Shown here piece after piece: positions 45,147 through 55,514 of a stretch of 64,000 nt of DNA. The stretch is from Pseudomonadota bacterium (GTDB taxonomy: Bacteria; Pseudomonadota; Gammaproteobacteria; Steroidobacterales; Steroidobacteraceae), in NCBI GenBank assembly GCA_021851405.1, contig JAJZDW010000003.1, forward strand, positions 62,001-126,000, written 5' to 3'. Made by a program: the position numbers and the translations under genes. The notes below the pieces were generated by a model. It was not told the origin of the DNA and ran no database searches. It saw only the letters and a list, made by a program, of their open reading frames with translations. How positions within the stretch are numbered: position 1 is the stretch's first letter; each line of letters opens with the position of its first letter.

Positions 45147-47681
45147 CTACCCCCCGCCGATCAGGTGGGTCAGGTCGCGCAGCACGCGCGGCAGCCCGAT
45201 GTCACTGCGCGCCAGCAGGTAGCGCATCTCCCACTGCGGCTCGAAACGCGCGAAATACGGACGCATCTGCTCCAGGCGCTCGAAGTGCTCCCCGTGGGTG
45301 AACACGAGCCGCTCGGCCTGCTGCCAGGCCGGAGCGAGCACGGCGCCTTCCGGGTCGGCGAGCGGCACCAGCCCGAGGTTGGCCCAGCGATAGCCCTGCG
45401 CGCGGGCCCACAACAGCGTCTCGATGAGCAGGTAGCTCGTGGTGCCGATCGGCGCCTGCGGCAGCACCCGAATGAAGTCGACGGCGATTTCTTCTTGGTC
45501 GCCGGCAGGCCAGAGGTTGGCGAAGGCGATCGGCGCGCCGCCGCGGCGGATCACCGCCACGGGAAATCGTTGCAGGTAGTGTGCCGAGAAATGCCCGACC
45601 GCAAAGCGCCGCTCGCCCGTGGCGTGGCGCGCCAGCCAGGCCTGCGCGACGCTGCGCAGCTCGGTCAGCAGCGGCGCCGGTGCCGGCGCGCCATGGGCCT
45701 CGAAGGACAGGCCCGCGCGATGCGCGTACTGCACGGCGTGGCGCAGGTCGGCGCGCTGTGCGCCGATGAGCGAGAGGTGCTCGAGCCGCACTCGCGCCTG
45801 TGCGCCAATGGGCAGCGCGGCGAAGCCGAGGTCCTCGTAGGCCCCGAGCCACGCGCTTCCGGTCTGGAAGAACACCGGCTCGCCACCGTGACGGTCGGCG
45901 ATTTGACAGAAGCGCCACAGCAGCTCCTCGCCCCCGGCCCGCTCCCCGACCGGATCTCCGAGCGCGATCCAGCTGCGCCCGGCGACCTGGTAGGCGAGGA
46001 ACGCCGCATCGGCGAACAGCAGACGCTTGTCACCGCTCAAGGCGGCATTGGCGAGACTCTGCGCGCTGTGCTCGATCACCTGTTGCGCTCGGGCGAGGTC
46101 CGCGCCGCTCGCCTCGGCGGGCTCCGCCGGCGCCGCTCGCAGGAGGTTGACCGCGATGAAGCCGGTCGCGAGCAGCGCTGCCGGTAGCACGGCCGCGAGC
46201 CGCGCGGCCGCTGCGGCATGTGCCGCGCCGTGCTGCGTCAGCAGCCCGATCCACACACTCAGCACCAGCACGCCGCCGACGGCCCAGAGCCAGGCCGGCG
46301 TGAACCGCTCCTCGATGATCCCGCTCGGGCGATAGAACGCATCGCGCCCGAGCCACAGCACCACCAGCACCAGCGCCAGGAGCGGGGCCTGCTCGATGAA
46401 CAGACCCTGCGCGGGCGAGAGCGCGATGGTGAACACCAGCAGCCGCCAGGCGAGGGTGTACGCCGAGCGTACGCGCCGAAACAGTGCGCGCGAGAGCAGC
46501 ATGAGCGCCCCGCCCGCGAGGCTCGCGCCCAGCCCGGCCATCACCGGCACGGTCTCGGGCAGCGTGCGCCCGAGCAGCGGGATGCGTACCGCGAGCGGCG
46601 GCCACAGCGAGGCGACCACGAGCAGCGCACCGGCGAGGAACACCAGCGATCCGGCGATCTGCGGTGCGAGCGGGGTCACGTAGATCGCCGCGTGGGCGCG
46701 CGCACGCGCCAGATCGCCTCTGCGCGAGTGGACTTCCTGCCAGCCGAACAGCGCCGCCCCGATCAGCAGCGGCGCGAGGTAGTACACCGCGCGAAATGCG
46801 AGCAGCGCGCCGAGCACCGAAGCGGTGGGCGCCCCGCGCAGCGCGAGCAGCATCACGGTCTCGAATACCCCGATGCCACCGGGTACGTGACTGAGGATGC
46901 CGGCCGACAGGGCGATCACGTAGCTGCCCATGAACGGCGCGAGCGCAATGTGCGCGTTCGGCGGCAGCAGCCACCACAGCACCGAGCCCTCGACGCTCAG
47001 ATCGATCATGCTGAGCAGCGTCTGTCCGGCACCGAGGGCGAAGCCGGGCGCACGCAGCACCCAGCCGCGGATCTCCAGGGCGCGCTGCGAGAGCCCGGCC
47101 CAGATCAGATAGGCGCCCACGGCCAGCAGCAGCGCCACGCCGAGCAGTTCGGTCCAGCGGACCGGCACGCCGAGCGCCGCGGCGGCGAAGCGCGCGGAGA
47201 AGGTGAGTGAGAGGCCCGCGATGCAGGTCAGGCCGAGCGCGATCGACACGCTGTAGAAGACCGTGATGGCGGCGACCTCGACCGCGCTGATCGCAGTCGC
47301 CGCGTACAGGCGCATCCGCACCGCACCGCCGGTGAGCGCGGAGAATCCGAGATTGTGTCCGAACACCGCCGCGATGAATGCGGTAAACAATACGCGGCCG
47401 TAGTGCAGGCGCTTGCGCACGTAGCGCAGCGCCAGCACGTCGTAGCCGCTGATCAGACAGTAGCTGGCGGCGGTGAGCGCGAGCGCCACCAGCACGTGTG
47501 CGCGCGGGATGCTGCGCAGGTGCGAGAGGATGTCGGCCGGCCGCAGCCGCGCGAACTCGTGGTGCAGCACGAGTCCGGCGGCCGCGAGCACCAGCAGTGC
47601 CGCGAGTGGCCCGACCCAGCGCAGCACCTCGAGCATGCGCGATGCGCGCTCACCCGAGTGTGCGGCCGGTGTCGCGGCCAC
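45147..47681 (-). CDS. mprF: Bifunctional aminoacyl-phosphatidylglycerol synthase/flippase MprF
   Basis: MprF transfers lysine or alanine from tRNA to phosphatidylglycerol and flips the product, lowering negative surface charge. The 844-residue protein has a hydrophobic flippase half (about 14 helices, residues 20-520, with FGHNLGFSALTGGAVRMRLY and SHVPGGIGVFETVML) and a C-terminal GNAT-like synthase half (ALGDPVGER, GHFSAHYLQRFPVAVI, DFIRVLPQAPIGTTSYLLIE). Substrate amino acid cannot be told from sequence. It stands alone between the DUF4145-like gene and ettA. Confidence 0.9.
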   Translation of the reverse strand: MAATPAAHSGERASRMLEVLRWVGPLAALLVLAAAGLVLHHEFARLRPADILSHLRSIPRAHVLVALALTAASYCLISGYDVLALRYVRKRLHYGRVLFTAFIAAVFGHNLGFSALTGGAVRMRLYAATAISAVEVAAITVFYSVSIALGLTCIAGLSLTFSARFAAAALGVPVRWTELLGVALLLAVGAYLIWAGLSQRALEIRGWVLRAPGFALGAGQTLLSMIDLSVEGSVLWWLLPPNAHIALAPFMGSYVIALSAGILSHVPGGIGVFETVMLLALRGAPTASVLGALLAFRAVYYLAPLLIGAALFGWQEVHSRRGDLARARAHAAIYVTPLAPQIAGSLVFLAGALLVVASLWPPLAVRIPLLGRTLPETVPVMAGLGASLAGGALMLLSRALFRRVRSAYTLAWRLLVFTIALSPAQGLFIEQAPLLALVLVVLWLGRDAFYRPSGIIEERFTPAWLWAVGGVLVLSVWIGLLTQHGAAHAAAAARLAAVLPAALLATGFIAVNLLRAAPAEPAEASGADLARAQQVIEHSAQSLANAALSGDKRLLFADAAFLAYQVAGRSWIALGDPVGERAGGEELLWRFCQIADRHGGEPVFFQTGSAWLGAYEDLGFAALPIGAQARVRLEHLSLIGAQRADLRHAVQYAHRAGLSFEAHGAPAPAPLLTELRSVAQAWLARHATGERRFAVGHFSAHYLQRFPVAVIRRGGAPIAFANLWPAGDQEEIAVDFIRVLPQAPIGTTSYLLIETLLWARAQGYRWANLGLVPLADPEGAVLAPAWQQAERLVFTHGEHFERLEQMRPYFARFEPQWEMRYLLARSDIGLPRVLRDLTHLIGGG

Positions 47682-47759
47682 TAGCGCCTCCCGGCTCCCG
47701 AGGCGGCGCAGCGTGCGCCGCGGTGCCCAACGCTGCTCGCTGCGGCGGGCGCTGGCACG

Positions 47760-49433
47760 TCAGCGGGTCAACGGCTTGTAGCGGATCCGGTGCGGCTGGG
47801 CGGCCGCATCGCCGTTGCGTCGTTTGAAGTCCTCGACGTACTCCTGGTAATTGCCCTCGAACCACACCACCTGCGAGTCGCCCTCGAAGGCCAGGATGTG
47901 CGTGGCGATGCGGTCGAGAAACCAGCGATCGTGCGAGATCACCACCGCGCAGCCGGGGAAGTTCACCAGCGCTTCCTCGAGCGCACGCAGCGTCTCGACG
48001 TCCAGATCGTTGGTCGGTTCATCGAGCAGCAGGACGTTGCCGCCGGCGCTGAGTACCTTGGCGAGGTGCACGCGGTTGCGCTCCCCGCCGGAGAGCTCCC
48101 CGATGGTCTGCTGCTGCTGTGCGCCCTTGAAATTGAAGCGTCCGACGTAGCTGCGCGAGGGGGTCTCGTAATTGCCGACTTTGATCATGTCGAGGCCGCC
48201 GGAGATCTCCTCCCAGACGCTCTTGCGGTCATTAAGCGACTGGCGCGACTGATCGACGTACGCGAGCTTCACCGTCGGACCGATGCGGATCTGGCCGCCG
48301 TCGGGCTGCTCGGCGCCCGTCAGCATGCGAAACAGCGTGGTCTTGCCCGCGCCGTTCGGTCCGATGATGCCGACGATGCCCCCGCGCGGCAGACTGAAGG
48401 ACAGATTGTCGATCAGCAGCCGATCGCCAAAGCCCTTGCGCAGGCCGTCGGCCTCGATCACCTGATCGCCGAGCCGCTCCCCGGGCGGGATGTAGATCTC
48501 GTTGGTTTCGTTGCGCTGCTGGAATTCCTTCGAGGCGAGTTCCTCGTAGCGCTGCAGGCGCGCCTTGCTCTTCGCCTGGCGCGCCTTGGGGTTCTGGCGC
48601 ACCCAATCCAGTTCGTGCTCGAGCGTCTTGCGCAGTGCCTCGCGCTCGCGCTCCTCGACGCGCAGCCGCTGCTCCTTCTGCTCGAGCCACGAGGAGTAGT
48701 TGCCGTGCCAGGGGATGCCGTGGCCGCGGTCGAGCTCGAGGATCCACTCCGCGACATTGTCGAGGAAGTAGCGGTCGTGAGTGACGGCGATGACGGTGCT
48801 CGGGTACTGCTCGAGATACCGCTCGAGCCACGCGATCGATTCGGCGTCGAGATGGTTGGTCGGCTCATCGAGCAGCAGCATGTCCGGGGCGGACAGCAGC
48901 AGCCGGCAGAGCGCAACGCGGCGCTTCTCGCCGCCGGAGAGCGTGGCGATCGGTGTCTCCCAGGGCGGCAGACGCAGCGCGTCCGCGGCGATATCGAGCT
49001 TGCGCTCGAGTTCCCAGCCGCCGGCCGCGTCGATCGCATCCTGCAGCCGCGCCTGCTCGGTGAGCAGATCGTTCATCTGCTCGTCGCTCATCGGCTCGGC
49101 GAAGCGCTCGCTCAGCTGATTGAAGGCCTCGATCAGTCCGAGCGTCTCCCCGACCCCTTCCATCACCGTGGCGCGCACGTTCCTGTCCGGATCGAGCTGC
49201 GGCTCCTGCGGCAGATAGCCGATGCGGATTCCGTTCTGAGGCCGCGCCTCGCCGTCGATTTCGGTGTCGATGCCACCCATGATGCGCAGCAGCGTCGATT
49301 TGCCCGAGCCGTTCAGGCCGAGCACGCCGATCTTGGCGCCGGGGAAGAAGGAGAGGCTGATGTCGCGCAGGATGACGCGCTTCGGCGGCACCACTTTCGA
49401 CACCCGATTCATCGTGTAAATGTACTGGGCCAT
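47760..49433 (-). CDS. ettA: Energy-dependent translational throttle EttA (ABC-F)
   Basis: EttA binds the ribosome E site and gates translation by ATP/ADP ratio. The 557-residue protein has two ATP-binding cassettes ([12 protein letters not shown] and [12 protein letters not shown]; signatures [15 protein letters not shown] and [15 protein letters not shown]; Walker [12 protein letters not shown] and [11 protein letters not shown]) and the arm/linker region ([39 protein letters not shown]). ATG 49433 ([13 protein letters not shown]) is the family start. It diverges from glyA. Confidence 0.96.
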   Translation of the reverse strand: MAQYIYTMNRVSKVVPPKRVILRDISLSFFPGAKIGVLGLNGSGKSTLLRIMGGIDTEIDGEARPQNGIRIGYLPQEPQLDPDRNVRATVMEGVGETLGLIEAFNQLSERFAEPMSDEQMNDLLTEQARLQDAIDAAGGWELERKLDIAADALRLPPWETPIATLSGGEKRRVALCRLLLSAPDMLLLDEPTNHLDAESIAWLERYLEQYPSTVIAVTHDRYFLDNVAEWILELDRGHGIPWHGNYSSWLEQKEQRLRVEEREREALRKTLEHELDWVRQNPKARQAKSKARLQRYEELASKEFQQRNETNEIYIPPGERLGDQVIEADGLRKGFGDRLLIDNLSFSLPRGGIVGIIGPNGAGKTTLFRMLTGAEQPDGGQIRIGPTVKLAYVDQSRQSLNDRKSVWEEISGGLDMIKVGNYETPSRSYVGRFNFKGAQQQQTIGELSGGERNRVHLAKVLSAGGNVLLLDEPTNDLDVETLRALEEALVNFPGCAVVISHDRWFLDRIATHILAFEGDSQVVWFEGNYQEYVEDFKRRNGDAAAQPHRIRYKPLTR

Positions 49434-49665
49434 GCAATCTCTGCTGCGGCTGAGGGGGCGGCCGGGGCAGCGGCTGCACCCGGGGCGATGCCCCATTATC
49501 GCCCGAGCGGGCCGGGCTTGGGCAGAGGGCGTTCGGCCGTGCTCGCCCGTCCGCCCGGCGTGCGGCCCCTGCTCGGTGGCGGGCGCTCCGGTACACTCTG
49601 CACTCCTGCCGCGCCCGGCAGGATCCCCAGCGCAGGCGACTCGCGCCCAGCATCAGAGGCTTCGC

Positions 49666-50925
49666 ATGTTCGACACATCCCAGGATATCCGCAGTTTTGA
49701 CCCCGAGCTGGCCCAGGCTCTCGATGGCGAGCGGCGCCGGCAGGAAGATCACATCGAGCTGATCGCCTCCGAGAACTACGCCAGCCCCCGCGTGCTCGAG
49801 GCCCAGGGCTCGGTGCTGACCAACAAGTACGCCGAGGGCTATCCGGGCAAGCGCTACTACGGCGGGTGCGAATACGTCGATATCGCCGAGCGGCTGGCGA
49901 TCGAGCGGGCCAAGAAGCTCTTCGGCGCCGCCTATGCCAACGTCCAGCCGCACTCCGGCTCGCAGGCCAATGCCGCAGCGTACTTCGCGCTGATTCAGCC
50001 GGGCGACCCGATCCTCGGGATGAGCCTGGATCACGGCGGGCACCTCACGCATGGCGCGCGCGTGAACTTCTCCGGGAAGTTCTTCCGCGCCGCGCAGTAC
50101 GGGATTCGGGCCGAGACCGGCGAGATTGACTACGAGCAGGTCGAGAGGCTCGCCGCCGAGCACCGGCCGAAGATGATCATCGCGGGCTTCTCCGCCTATT
50201 CGCGCGTGGTCGACTGGGCGCGGTTCGCCGAGATCGCCAAGGGCGTTGGCGCCTACCTGGTGGTGGACATGGCGCACGTGGCGGGCCTGGTGGCCGCCGG
50301 GGTGTATCCGAGCCCTCTGCCGCACGCCGATGTCGTCACGACCACCACCCACAAGACGCTGCGGGGGCCGCGCGGCGGTCTGATCCTCGCACGCGCCAAC
50401 GAGGAGATCGAGAAGAAGCTCAATTCGCTGGTGTTCCCCGGCACTCAGGGCGGACCGCTGATGCACGTCATCGCGGCCAAGGCGGTGGCGTTCTTGGAGG
50501 CGCTGCAGCCACAGTTCGTCGATTATCAGCGCCAGGTGCTGGCCAACTCGCGCGCCATGGCCGCACGGCTCGTCCGGCGCGGCTATGACATCGTGTCCGG
50601 TGGCACCGACAATCATCTGTTCCTGCTCAGCCTGATCGGCCGGGAGATCACCGGTAAGGATGCCGATGCGGCGCTCGGCAAGTCCAACATCACGGTGAAC
50701 AAGAACGCGGTGCCCAACGACCCGCGTCCGCCCTCGGTGAGCAGTGGACTGCGTCTGGGTACCCCGGCGGCCACGACCCGAGGCTTCAAGGAAGCCGAGG
50801 TCGAGCAGGTGGCCGACCTCGTAGCCGACGTGCTCGATGCGGCTGGCGATGCGGCGGTGATCGAGCGCGTGCGCGCGCAGGTGCTCGAGCTCTGCGGCCG
50901 CTTTCCGGTGTACGGCGCGCGCTGA
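49666..50925 (+). CDS. glyA: Serine hydroxymethyltransferase
   Basis: GlyA converts serine and tetrahydrofolate to glycine and 5,10-methylene-THF. The 419-residue protein has the PLP-lysine motif [14 protein letters not shown], the N-terminal [21 protein letters not shown] and VNFSGKFF segments. ATG 49666 has AGAGGC upstream; the open frame extends further without similarity. A TACACT element at 49592-49597 in the 232-base divergent region with ettA could be its -10 box. Confidence 0.97.
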   Translation: MFDTSQDIRSFDPELAQALDGERRRQEDHIELIASENYASPRVLEAQGSVLTNKYAEGYPGKRYYGGCEYVDIAERLAIERAKKLFGAAYANVQPHSGSQANAAAYFALIQPGDPILGMSLDHGGHLTHGARVNFSGKFFRAAQYGIRAETGEIDYEQVERLAAEHRPKMIIAGFSAYSRVVDWARFAEIAKGVGAYLVVDMAHVAGLVAAGVYPSPLPHADVVTTTTHKTLRGPRGGLILARANEEIEKKLNSLVFPGTQGGPLMHVIAAKAVAFLEALQPQFVDYQRQVLANSRAMAARLVRRGYDIVSGGTDNHLFLLSLIGREITGKDADAALGKSNITVNKNAVPNDPRPPSVSSGLRLGTPAATTRGFKEAEVEQVADLVADVLDAAGDAAVIERVRAQVLELCGRFPVYGAR

Positions 50926-50956
50926 GGCCGGTCCGGACCGCCGACGGTAGGCCCCC

Positions 50957-51523
50957 ATGCATTGCCCGTTTTGCGGTCACGTCGAGACCAAGGTCACCGA
51001 TTCGCGGCTCGCCAGCGACGGGGCGCAGATCCGCCGCCGGCGTGAGTGCCTGGCCTGCGGGGAGCGGTTCACGACTTTCGAGACCGCCGAGCTGGTCATG
51101 CCGATGGTCGTCAAGGGCGACCGGCGGCGCGAGCCGTTCGATGAGGCCAAGCTGCGCGCCGGCATGGAAAAGGCGCTCGAGAAGCGGCCCGTGGCCCGTG
51201 TGGCGATCGACGCCGCGGTGAGTCACGTCATCCACAAGGTGCGCACGCTGGGGGAGCGGGAGATCTCCTCCGGTGCGATTGGCGAGCGGGTCATGGAGGA
51301 GCTGCGCCAGCTCGATGAGGTCGCCTACGTACGCTTCGCGTCGGTGTATCGGCACTTCGAGGATGTCGAGGCGTTTCACGAGGAAATCCGCAAGCTGCGC
51401 GATGCACGCCCGGCGCCGCCGCGTGCGCGCAAGCGCGCCGCGCCGCCGGCGCCGCGGCGTGAGCAGCTCTCGCTGCTGCCGCCGGAGCCTGATGAGACGG
51501 AACCGACCGGCCACGACGTATGA
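50957..51523 (+). CDS. nrdR: Ribonucleotide reductase repressor NrdR, extended C terminus
   Basis: NrdR senses ATP/dATP and represses nrd operons. The 188-residue protein has the zinc ribbon (CPFCG at residues 3-7 and CLACGERF) and the ATP cone ([28 protein letters not shown]). It is about 30 residues longer than usual; the extra tail is Arg/Ala/Pro-rich ([16 protein letters not shown]). It overlaps ribD by 4 bases, the conserved nrdR-ribD arrangement. Confidence 0.95.
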   Translation: MHCPFCGHVETKVTDSRLASDGAQIRRRRECLACGERFTTFETAELVMPMVVKGDRRREPFDEAKLRAGMEKALEKRPVARVAIDAAVSHVIHKVRTLGEREISSGAIGERVMEELRQLDEVAYVRFASVYRHFEDVEAFHEEIRKLRDARPAPPRARKRAAPPAPRREQLSLLPPEPDETEPTGHDV

Positions 51524-52671
51524 GCGAGGCGCCGTTTTCCCCATTCGACCGCCGCGCGATGGCGCGAGCGCTCGAACTTGCCGCGCTCGGCCTGCAGACG
51601 GCGCACCCGAACCCACGGGTCGGGTGCGTCATCGCTCGCGGCGAGCAGATCATTGGGGAGGGCTGGCACGTCCGGGCCGGGGAGCCTCATGCGGAGGTTC
51701 ATGCGCTGCGGGCGGCGGGCGCGGCCGCGTCCGGCGCCACGGCATACGTCACGCTCGAACCGTGTAGTCATCACGGACGCACGCCGCCGTGCGCGCAGGC
51801 GCTGCTCGATGCGGGCATCGGGCGTGTCGTATTCGCCCTCGGGGATCCGAACCCCCGGGTCAATGGCGGGGGGGCGCGACTGCTGCAGGAGGGCGGTGTG
51901 CCGGTGCAGTCCGGGCTGCTGCAGGCTGAGGCGGCCGAGCTCAACGTGGGATTCCTCAAGCGGATGCGCACGGGGCGTCCCTGGGTGCGGGTGAAGCTCG
52001 CCATGAGTCTCGATGGCCGTACGGCGCTCGCCGATGGGCAGAGCCACTGGATCACCGGGCCGGCCGCGCGTCAGGACGTGCAGCTCTGGCGGGCTCGCAG
52101 CGGCGCGGTGCTGACCGGCATCGGCACGGTGCTCGCCGACGACCCGCGCCTGGATGTCCGCCTGGACGACCCGCCCGGCGGCGCTCGTCCGCCGCAGCTG
52201 CGCGTGGTGGTCGATTCGCAGCTGCGCACCTCGCCGCAGGCCCGGCTGTTCTCGATTCCGGGACCGGTCCTGGTGGTGGGTCGCGCGCCGCCGCCGGCCG
52301 AGGCGCAGGCATTCGCTCGCCGCCGTGCCGCGCTCGAAGCGCACGCAACGGTCGAAACATTGCCGGCCGCCGGCGGGCGGGTTCTGCTGGAGGCGCTGCT
52401 CGAGGCATTGGGGCGCCGCGAAATCAATGAGCTGTGGGTCGAGTCCGGTCCGACACTGGCCGGCGCTCTGCTGGCGGAGGGTTGGGCGGACGAACTGATC
52501 CTGTACGTCGCGCCGCGCCTGCTCGGGCCGCAGAGTCGGCCGCTGGTGCACCTGCCGGCGCTTGAGCGGCTGCAGGACTCGGCCTGGTTTGACATCATCT
52601 CGAGCGAGCCGATGGGCGCGGATCTGCGCGTGCGCCTGCGGCCGCGACAGCCCTTCCAAGAGGACAACTGA
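51520..52671 (+). CDS. ribD: Bifunctional riboflavin deaminase/reductase RibD
   Basis: RibD carries out the deamination and side-chain reduction steps after GTP ring opening. The 383-residue protein has the N-terminal zinc deaminase (HAEVHAL and [11 protein letters not shown]) and the C-terminal reductase ([22 protein letters not shown] and [16 protein letters not shown]). ribE starts 1 base after its stop codon. Confidence 0.96.
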   Translation: MSEAPFSPFDRRAMARALELAALGLQTAHPNPRVGCVIARGEQIIGEGWHVRAGEPHAEVHALRAAGAAASGATAYVTLEPCSHHGRTPPCAQALLDAGIGRVVFALGDPNPRVNGGGARLLQEGGVPVQSGLLQAEAAELNVGFLKRMRTGRPWVRVKLAMSLDGRTALADGQSHWITGPAARQDVQLWRARSGAVLTGIGTVLADDPRLDVRLDDPPGGARPPQLRVVVDSQLRTSPQARLFSIPGPVLVVGRAPPPAEAQAFARRRAALEAHATVETLPAAGGRVLLEALLEALGRREINELWVESGPTLAGALLAEGWADELILYVAPRLLGPQSRPLVHLPALERLQDSAWFDIISSEPMGADLRVRLRPRQPFQEDN

Positions 52672-52672
52672 A

Positions 52673-53281
52673 GTGTTCACCGGAATCGTTCAGGACGTGG
52701 GGCGTTTGGTCGAGCGCGAGAAGCGCAACGGCGACCATCGCATGGGATTCACATTCGGGCGGATCGATCCGGCGGCGCTGCGCATCGGGGACAGCCTCTG
52801 CGTGCAGGGCTGCTGTCTGACCGTGGTGGAGCTGCAAGACGGTACGGTCCGCGCCGATGTGTCGCGCGAGACGCTGAGGCTGACCACGCTCGGTCAATGG
52901 GCGATCGGCGCCCACGTCAATCTGGAGCCAGCGCTGAAGGCCGGTGATGCACTCGGCGGTCACCTGCTGAGCGGCCACGTCGATGGCCTGGGGCAGGTCG
53001 TGGAGATCACCGAGGAGGCCCGCTCCTGGCGCATGGACATTGCCCTTGCCGACGACGCGCTCGCCCGGTACGTCGCCCGCAAAGGCTCGATCGCCGTTGA
53101 TGGCGTGAGTCTCACGGTCAATCTCGTGCGTGACGCGACGTTCCGCGTGAACCTGATCCCGCACACCCGCGAGGTCACGACACTGGGCAGACTTCAGCCG
53201 GACGATTACGTGAATATCGAAATCGACCTGATCGCGCGCTACGTGGAGCGGCTGCTCGCCACGGGCGGGGCGGGGGCCTGA
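52673..53281 (+). CDS. ribE: Riboflavin synthase alpha subunit
   Basis: This enzyme dismutates two lumazine molecules to riboflavin. The 202-residue protein begins with FTGIVQDVG and shows the duplicated lumazine-binding barrels, with the second repeat GHLLSGHVDGLGQV and KGSIAVDGVSLTVN. The start is GTG 52673, with AGAGGA about 9 bases upstream; the longer open frame ahead is an alternate frame of ribD. It overlaps the next gene by one base. Confidence 0.96.
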   Translation: MFTGIVQDVGRLVEREKRNGDHRMGFTFGRIDPAALRIGDSLCVQGCCLTVVELQDGTVRADVSRETLRLTTLGQWAIGAHVNLEPALKAGDALGGHLLSGHVDGLGQVVEITEEARSWRMDIALADDALARYVARKGSIAVDGVSLTVNLVRDATFRVNLIPHTREVTTLGRLQPDDYVNIEIDLIARYVERLLATGGAGA

Positions 53282-53808
53282 TGGGCGGCACGCCGCACCG
53301 GCTGCGCCTCTTTGCGGTCGCGCTCGCGCTGTCGGTGGGCGCAGCCAACGCGGCCGTCCCGCGCGTCGGACAGCGCGCTCCGGCGCTGATCGTGCGCGAG
53401 TTCAGCGGGCGCACATTCGACCTGGCCCGCGAGCGCGGCCGGGTGGTGTTGGTGAGTTTCTGGGCGACCTGGTGCTCGCCGTGCCACGCCGAGATGCCGG
53501 TGCTGCAGTCGTTCTATCAGCGCTTCCACCGACGCGGCGTGGCGTTGATCGCCCTCAGTATCGATCGGGCTGCGAGCGGCGCGCGCGTCGAGCAGGCGCT
53601 GCACGGCTTCACGTATCCGGCGGCACTCGCCCGTTCGGCCCCGGTGGACGGATTCGGCGAGCCCCTGGCGGTGCCCATGACCTATGTCATCGATGCCCGC
53701 GGGATCATCCGGGCGCGGCTGCTCGGCGGGCCGACCGGGGTCACCGCCGGCCAACTGCAGGCCGTCGTGCAGCCCCTGCTCGAGGCGCAGCGCCGGCGTC
53801 GGCGCTAG
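53281..53808 (+). CDS. TlpA/ResA-type periplasmic thioredoxin
   Basis: The 175-residue protein has a signal peptide (MGGTPHRLRLFAVALALSVGAANAA) and a TlpA-like thioredoxin fold with the redox pair Cys65 and Cys68 in FWATWCSPCHAEMPVL. It lacks a second domain. The fold is that of periplasmic thiol-disulfide reductases serving cytochrome maturation or general disulfide reduction. It lies between ribE and ribBA, starting on the ribE stop (TGATG), and is probably a passenger in the riboflavin operon. Confidence 0.88.
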   Translation: MGGTPHRLRLFAVALALSVGAANAAVPRVGQRAPALIVREFSGRTFDLARERGRVVLVSFWATWCSPCHAEMPVLQSFYQRFHRRGVALIALSIDRAASGARVEQALHGFTYPAALARSAPVDGFGEPLAVPMTYVIDARGIIRARLLGGPTGVTAGQLQAVVQPLLEAQRRRRR

Positions 53809-53839
53809 CGTCGCCTGCCGGGGAGGGCGGGCCGCACGG

Positions 53840-53845
53840 TATACT
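53840..53845 (+). promoter_or_regulatory. Possible -10 element before ribBA
   Basis: TATACT lies 30 bases before the ribBA start codon in an otherwise GC-rich 66-base gap. A -35 box at the right distance is not recognisable, so this may be a weak or activator-dependent promoter allowing ribBA-ribH-nusB-thiL to be read separately. Confidence 0.35.
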
Positions 53846-53874
53846 AGAGGGCCCAACGCACCAGGCCCCGCGCG

Positions 53875-55041
53875 ATGTCCAAAGTCCTCCCCCTCTCCGG
53901 CCAGGCCCCGCCGTCCGGCGTCAAACTGAACAGCGTCGAGGAAATCCTCGCCGACCTGCGTGCCGGGCGCATGGTCATCATCATGGACGACGAGGATCGC
54001 GAGAACGAGGGCGACCTGATCATGGCGGCCGAGTGCGCCACGCCCGAGGCGGTGGCCTTCATGATCCGCCACACCAGCGGGATTCTCTGCGTGCCCATGG
54101 AGGAGGCCTGGCTCGAGCGGCTGGAGCTGCCGCAGATGGTCATCCACAACAGCGAGGCGCATCGCACCGCATTCACCGTCTCGGTGGACGCCGTCGAGGG
54201 CACCACCACGGGGGTGTCCTCCAGCGACCGTGCGGTCACGATCCGCGCCCTGGCCCGTGCCGAGGCGCGGGTGGCCGATTTCGCCCGTCCCGGACACATC
54301 TTTCCGTTGCGCGCGCGGCGCGGCGGGGTGCTGGTGCGCACCGGTCACACCGAGGCGGCCGTGGACCTGTGCCGTCTTGCCGGCCTGCAGCCGGTCGGGG
54401 TGATCTCCGAGTTGATGAATGAGGACGGCTCGATGGCGCGGCGCGAGCAGCTGCATGCCTTCGCTGCCGCGCACGGCCTGAAGATCGGCACCATCGCCGA
54501 CCTGATCCGCTACCGCCTGCGCAATGAGCGCTCCGTGGTGCGCCTGTCCGAGCAGCCCGTCGCGACCGAGTTCGGCGATTTTCGCCTGTTCGCCTATGAG
54601 GACCGCGTCGGGGAAGAGGTCCATCTGGCGCTGGTGCGCGGCACGCTCGAGGGGCCCGAATCGCCCCTGGTGCGCGTGCATCTGGCCGATCCACTGCGCG
54701 ATCTGCTCGGTATCCGCGCCGATCCGCTCGCCTGGACGTTGCGGGCTGCGATGCAGCGCATCGCGAGCGCCGGCGCCGGTGTGATCGTGATCCTGCGCGA
54801 GCGCGAGGCGCCGAACGATCTGCTCGACTCGGTCCGCTCACTCGGAGCGCCGCCCGAGGCCGACGGTGCGGCCCGTGCCGCGCGCCGAGAAGGAGGGGTG
54901 CTGAAGACCTTCGGCATCGGCGCGCAGATCCTGAAGGACCTCGGCGTGCGGCGGATGCGCGTGCTGTCGGCACCGAAGCAGATTCACGGCATCTCGGCCT
55001 TCGGCCTGGAAATTGACGGATACGTCGGAGAAGACGCGTGA
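53875..55041 (+). CDS. ribBA: DHBP synthase RibB fused to a degenerate cyclohydrolase II domain
   Basis: The N-terminal half (residues 18-215) is a complete 3,4-dihydroxy-2-butanone-4-phosphate synthase, with MDDEDRENEGDLIMAA, HTSGILC and SELMNEDGSMAR. The C-terminal half (about 220-385) has the shape of GTP cyclohydrolase II, including LKTFGIGAQILKDLGVRRMRVL, but the cysteine-rich zinc motif that should follow the RVH segment is replaced by LADPLRDLLGIRADPLAW. It therefore probably lacks cyclohydrolase activity, and a separate RibA is needed elsewhere. It overlaps ribH by 4 bases. Confidence 0.92.
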   Translation: MSKVLPLSGQAPPSGVKLNSVEEILADLRAGRMVIIMDDEDRENEGDLIMAAECATPEAVAFMIRHTSGILCVPMEEAWLERLELPQMVIHNSEAHRTAFTVSVDAVEGTTTGVSSSDRAVTIRALARAEARVADFARPGHIFPLRARRGGVLVRTGHTEAAVDLCRLAGLQPVGVISELMNEDGSMARREQLHAFAAAHGLKIGTIADLIRYRLRNERSVVRLSEQPVATEFGDFRLFAYEDRVGEEVHLALVRGTLEGPESPLVRVHLADPLRDLLGIRADPLAWTLRAAMQRIASAGAGVIVILREREAPNDLLDSVRSLGAPPEADGAARAARREGGVLKTFGIGAQILKDLGVRRMRVLSAPKQIHGISAFGLEIDGYVGEDA

Positions 55042-55514
55042 GCACCGTGCGACTCATCGAAGGACAGGCGACGGCCCGCGGCCGCAAGGTGGCCGTGGTC
55101 GCGGCGCGGTTCAACGAGTTCATCGTGGCGAGCCTGCTCAAGGGCGCCGAGGCCGCCTGGGCGCGGCACGGCGGAGTGCTCGAGGACTTGCTGGTGGTCC
55201 GTGTGCCGGGGGCATTCGAGCTGCCGGTGGCGGCGCGCAAGCTGGCCGCGAGCGGCCGGTATGACGCGGTGGTGGCGCTCGGCTGTGTGATCCGCGGCGG
55301 CACGCCGCATTTCGAATACGTCGCCGGTGAATGCGCCGGCGGCCTGCAGCGTACGGCGCTTGAGACGCTCGTGCCGGTCAGCTTCGGGGTGCTTACCGTC
55401 GAGACCGTCGAGCAGGCGATCGAACGGGCCGCGACCGGTCAAGGTGACAAGGGCGGGGAGGCCATGGAGGCGGCATTGGAAATGGCGGACGTGTTCGCCC
55501 AGCTCGGATCGTGA
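55038..55514 (+). CDS. ribH: Lumazine synthase RibH
   Basis: RibH condenses DHBP with the pyrimidine intermediate to form lumazine. The 158-residue protein has VAARFNEFIVASLLKGA, VPGAFELPVAARKLA and ALGCVIRGGTPHFEYVA. The start is GTG 55038, overlapping the ribBA stop (GTGA). It precedes nusB, the common proteobacterial order. Confidence 0.97.
   Translation: MSTVRLIEGQATARGRKVAVVAARFNEFIVASLLKGAEAAWARHGGVLEDLLVVRVPGAFELPVAARKLAASGRYDAVVALGCVIRGGTPHFEYVAGECAGGLQRTALETLVPVSFGVLTVETVEQAIERAATGQGDKGGEAMEAALEMADVFAQLGS

Noticed and set aside
47790-49700. Open frame of about 636 codons opposite ettA
   Set aside because: Antisense to EttA, whose two cassettes are intact; no domain seen.
48865-50958. 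Minus-strand frame of about 700 codons across glyA and the ettA start
   Set aside because: Antisense to GlyA; only the frame of ettA has real motifs.
53809-53874. FMN riboswitch before ribBA or ribD
   Set aside because: The gap before ribBA is only 66 bases and ribD overlaps nrdR; no RFN-element pattern is visible.
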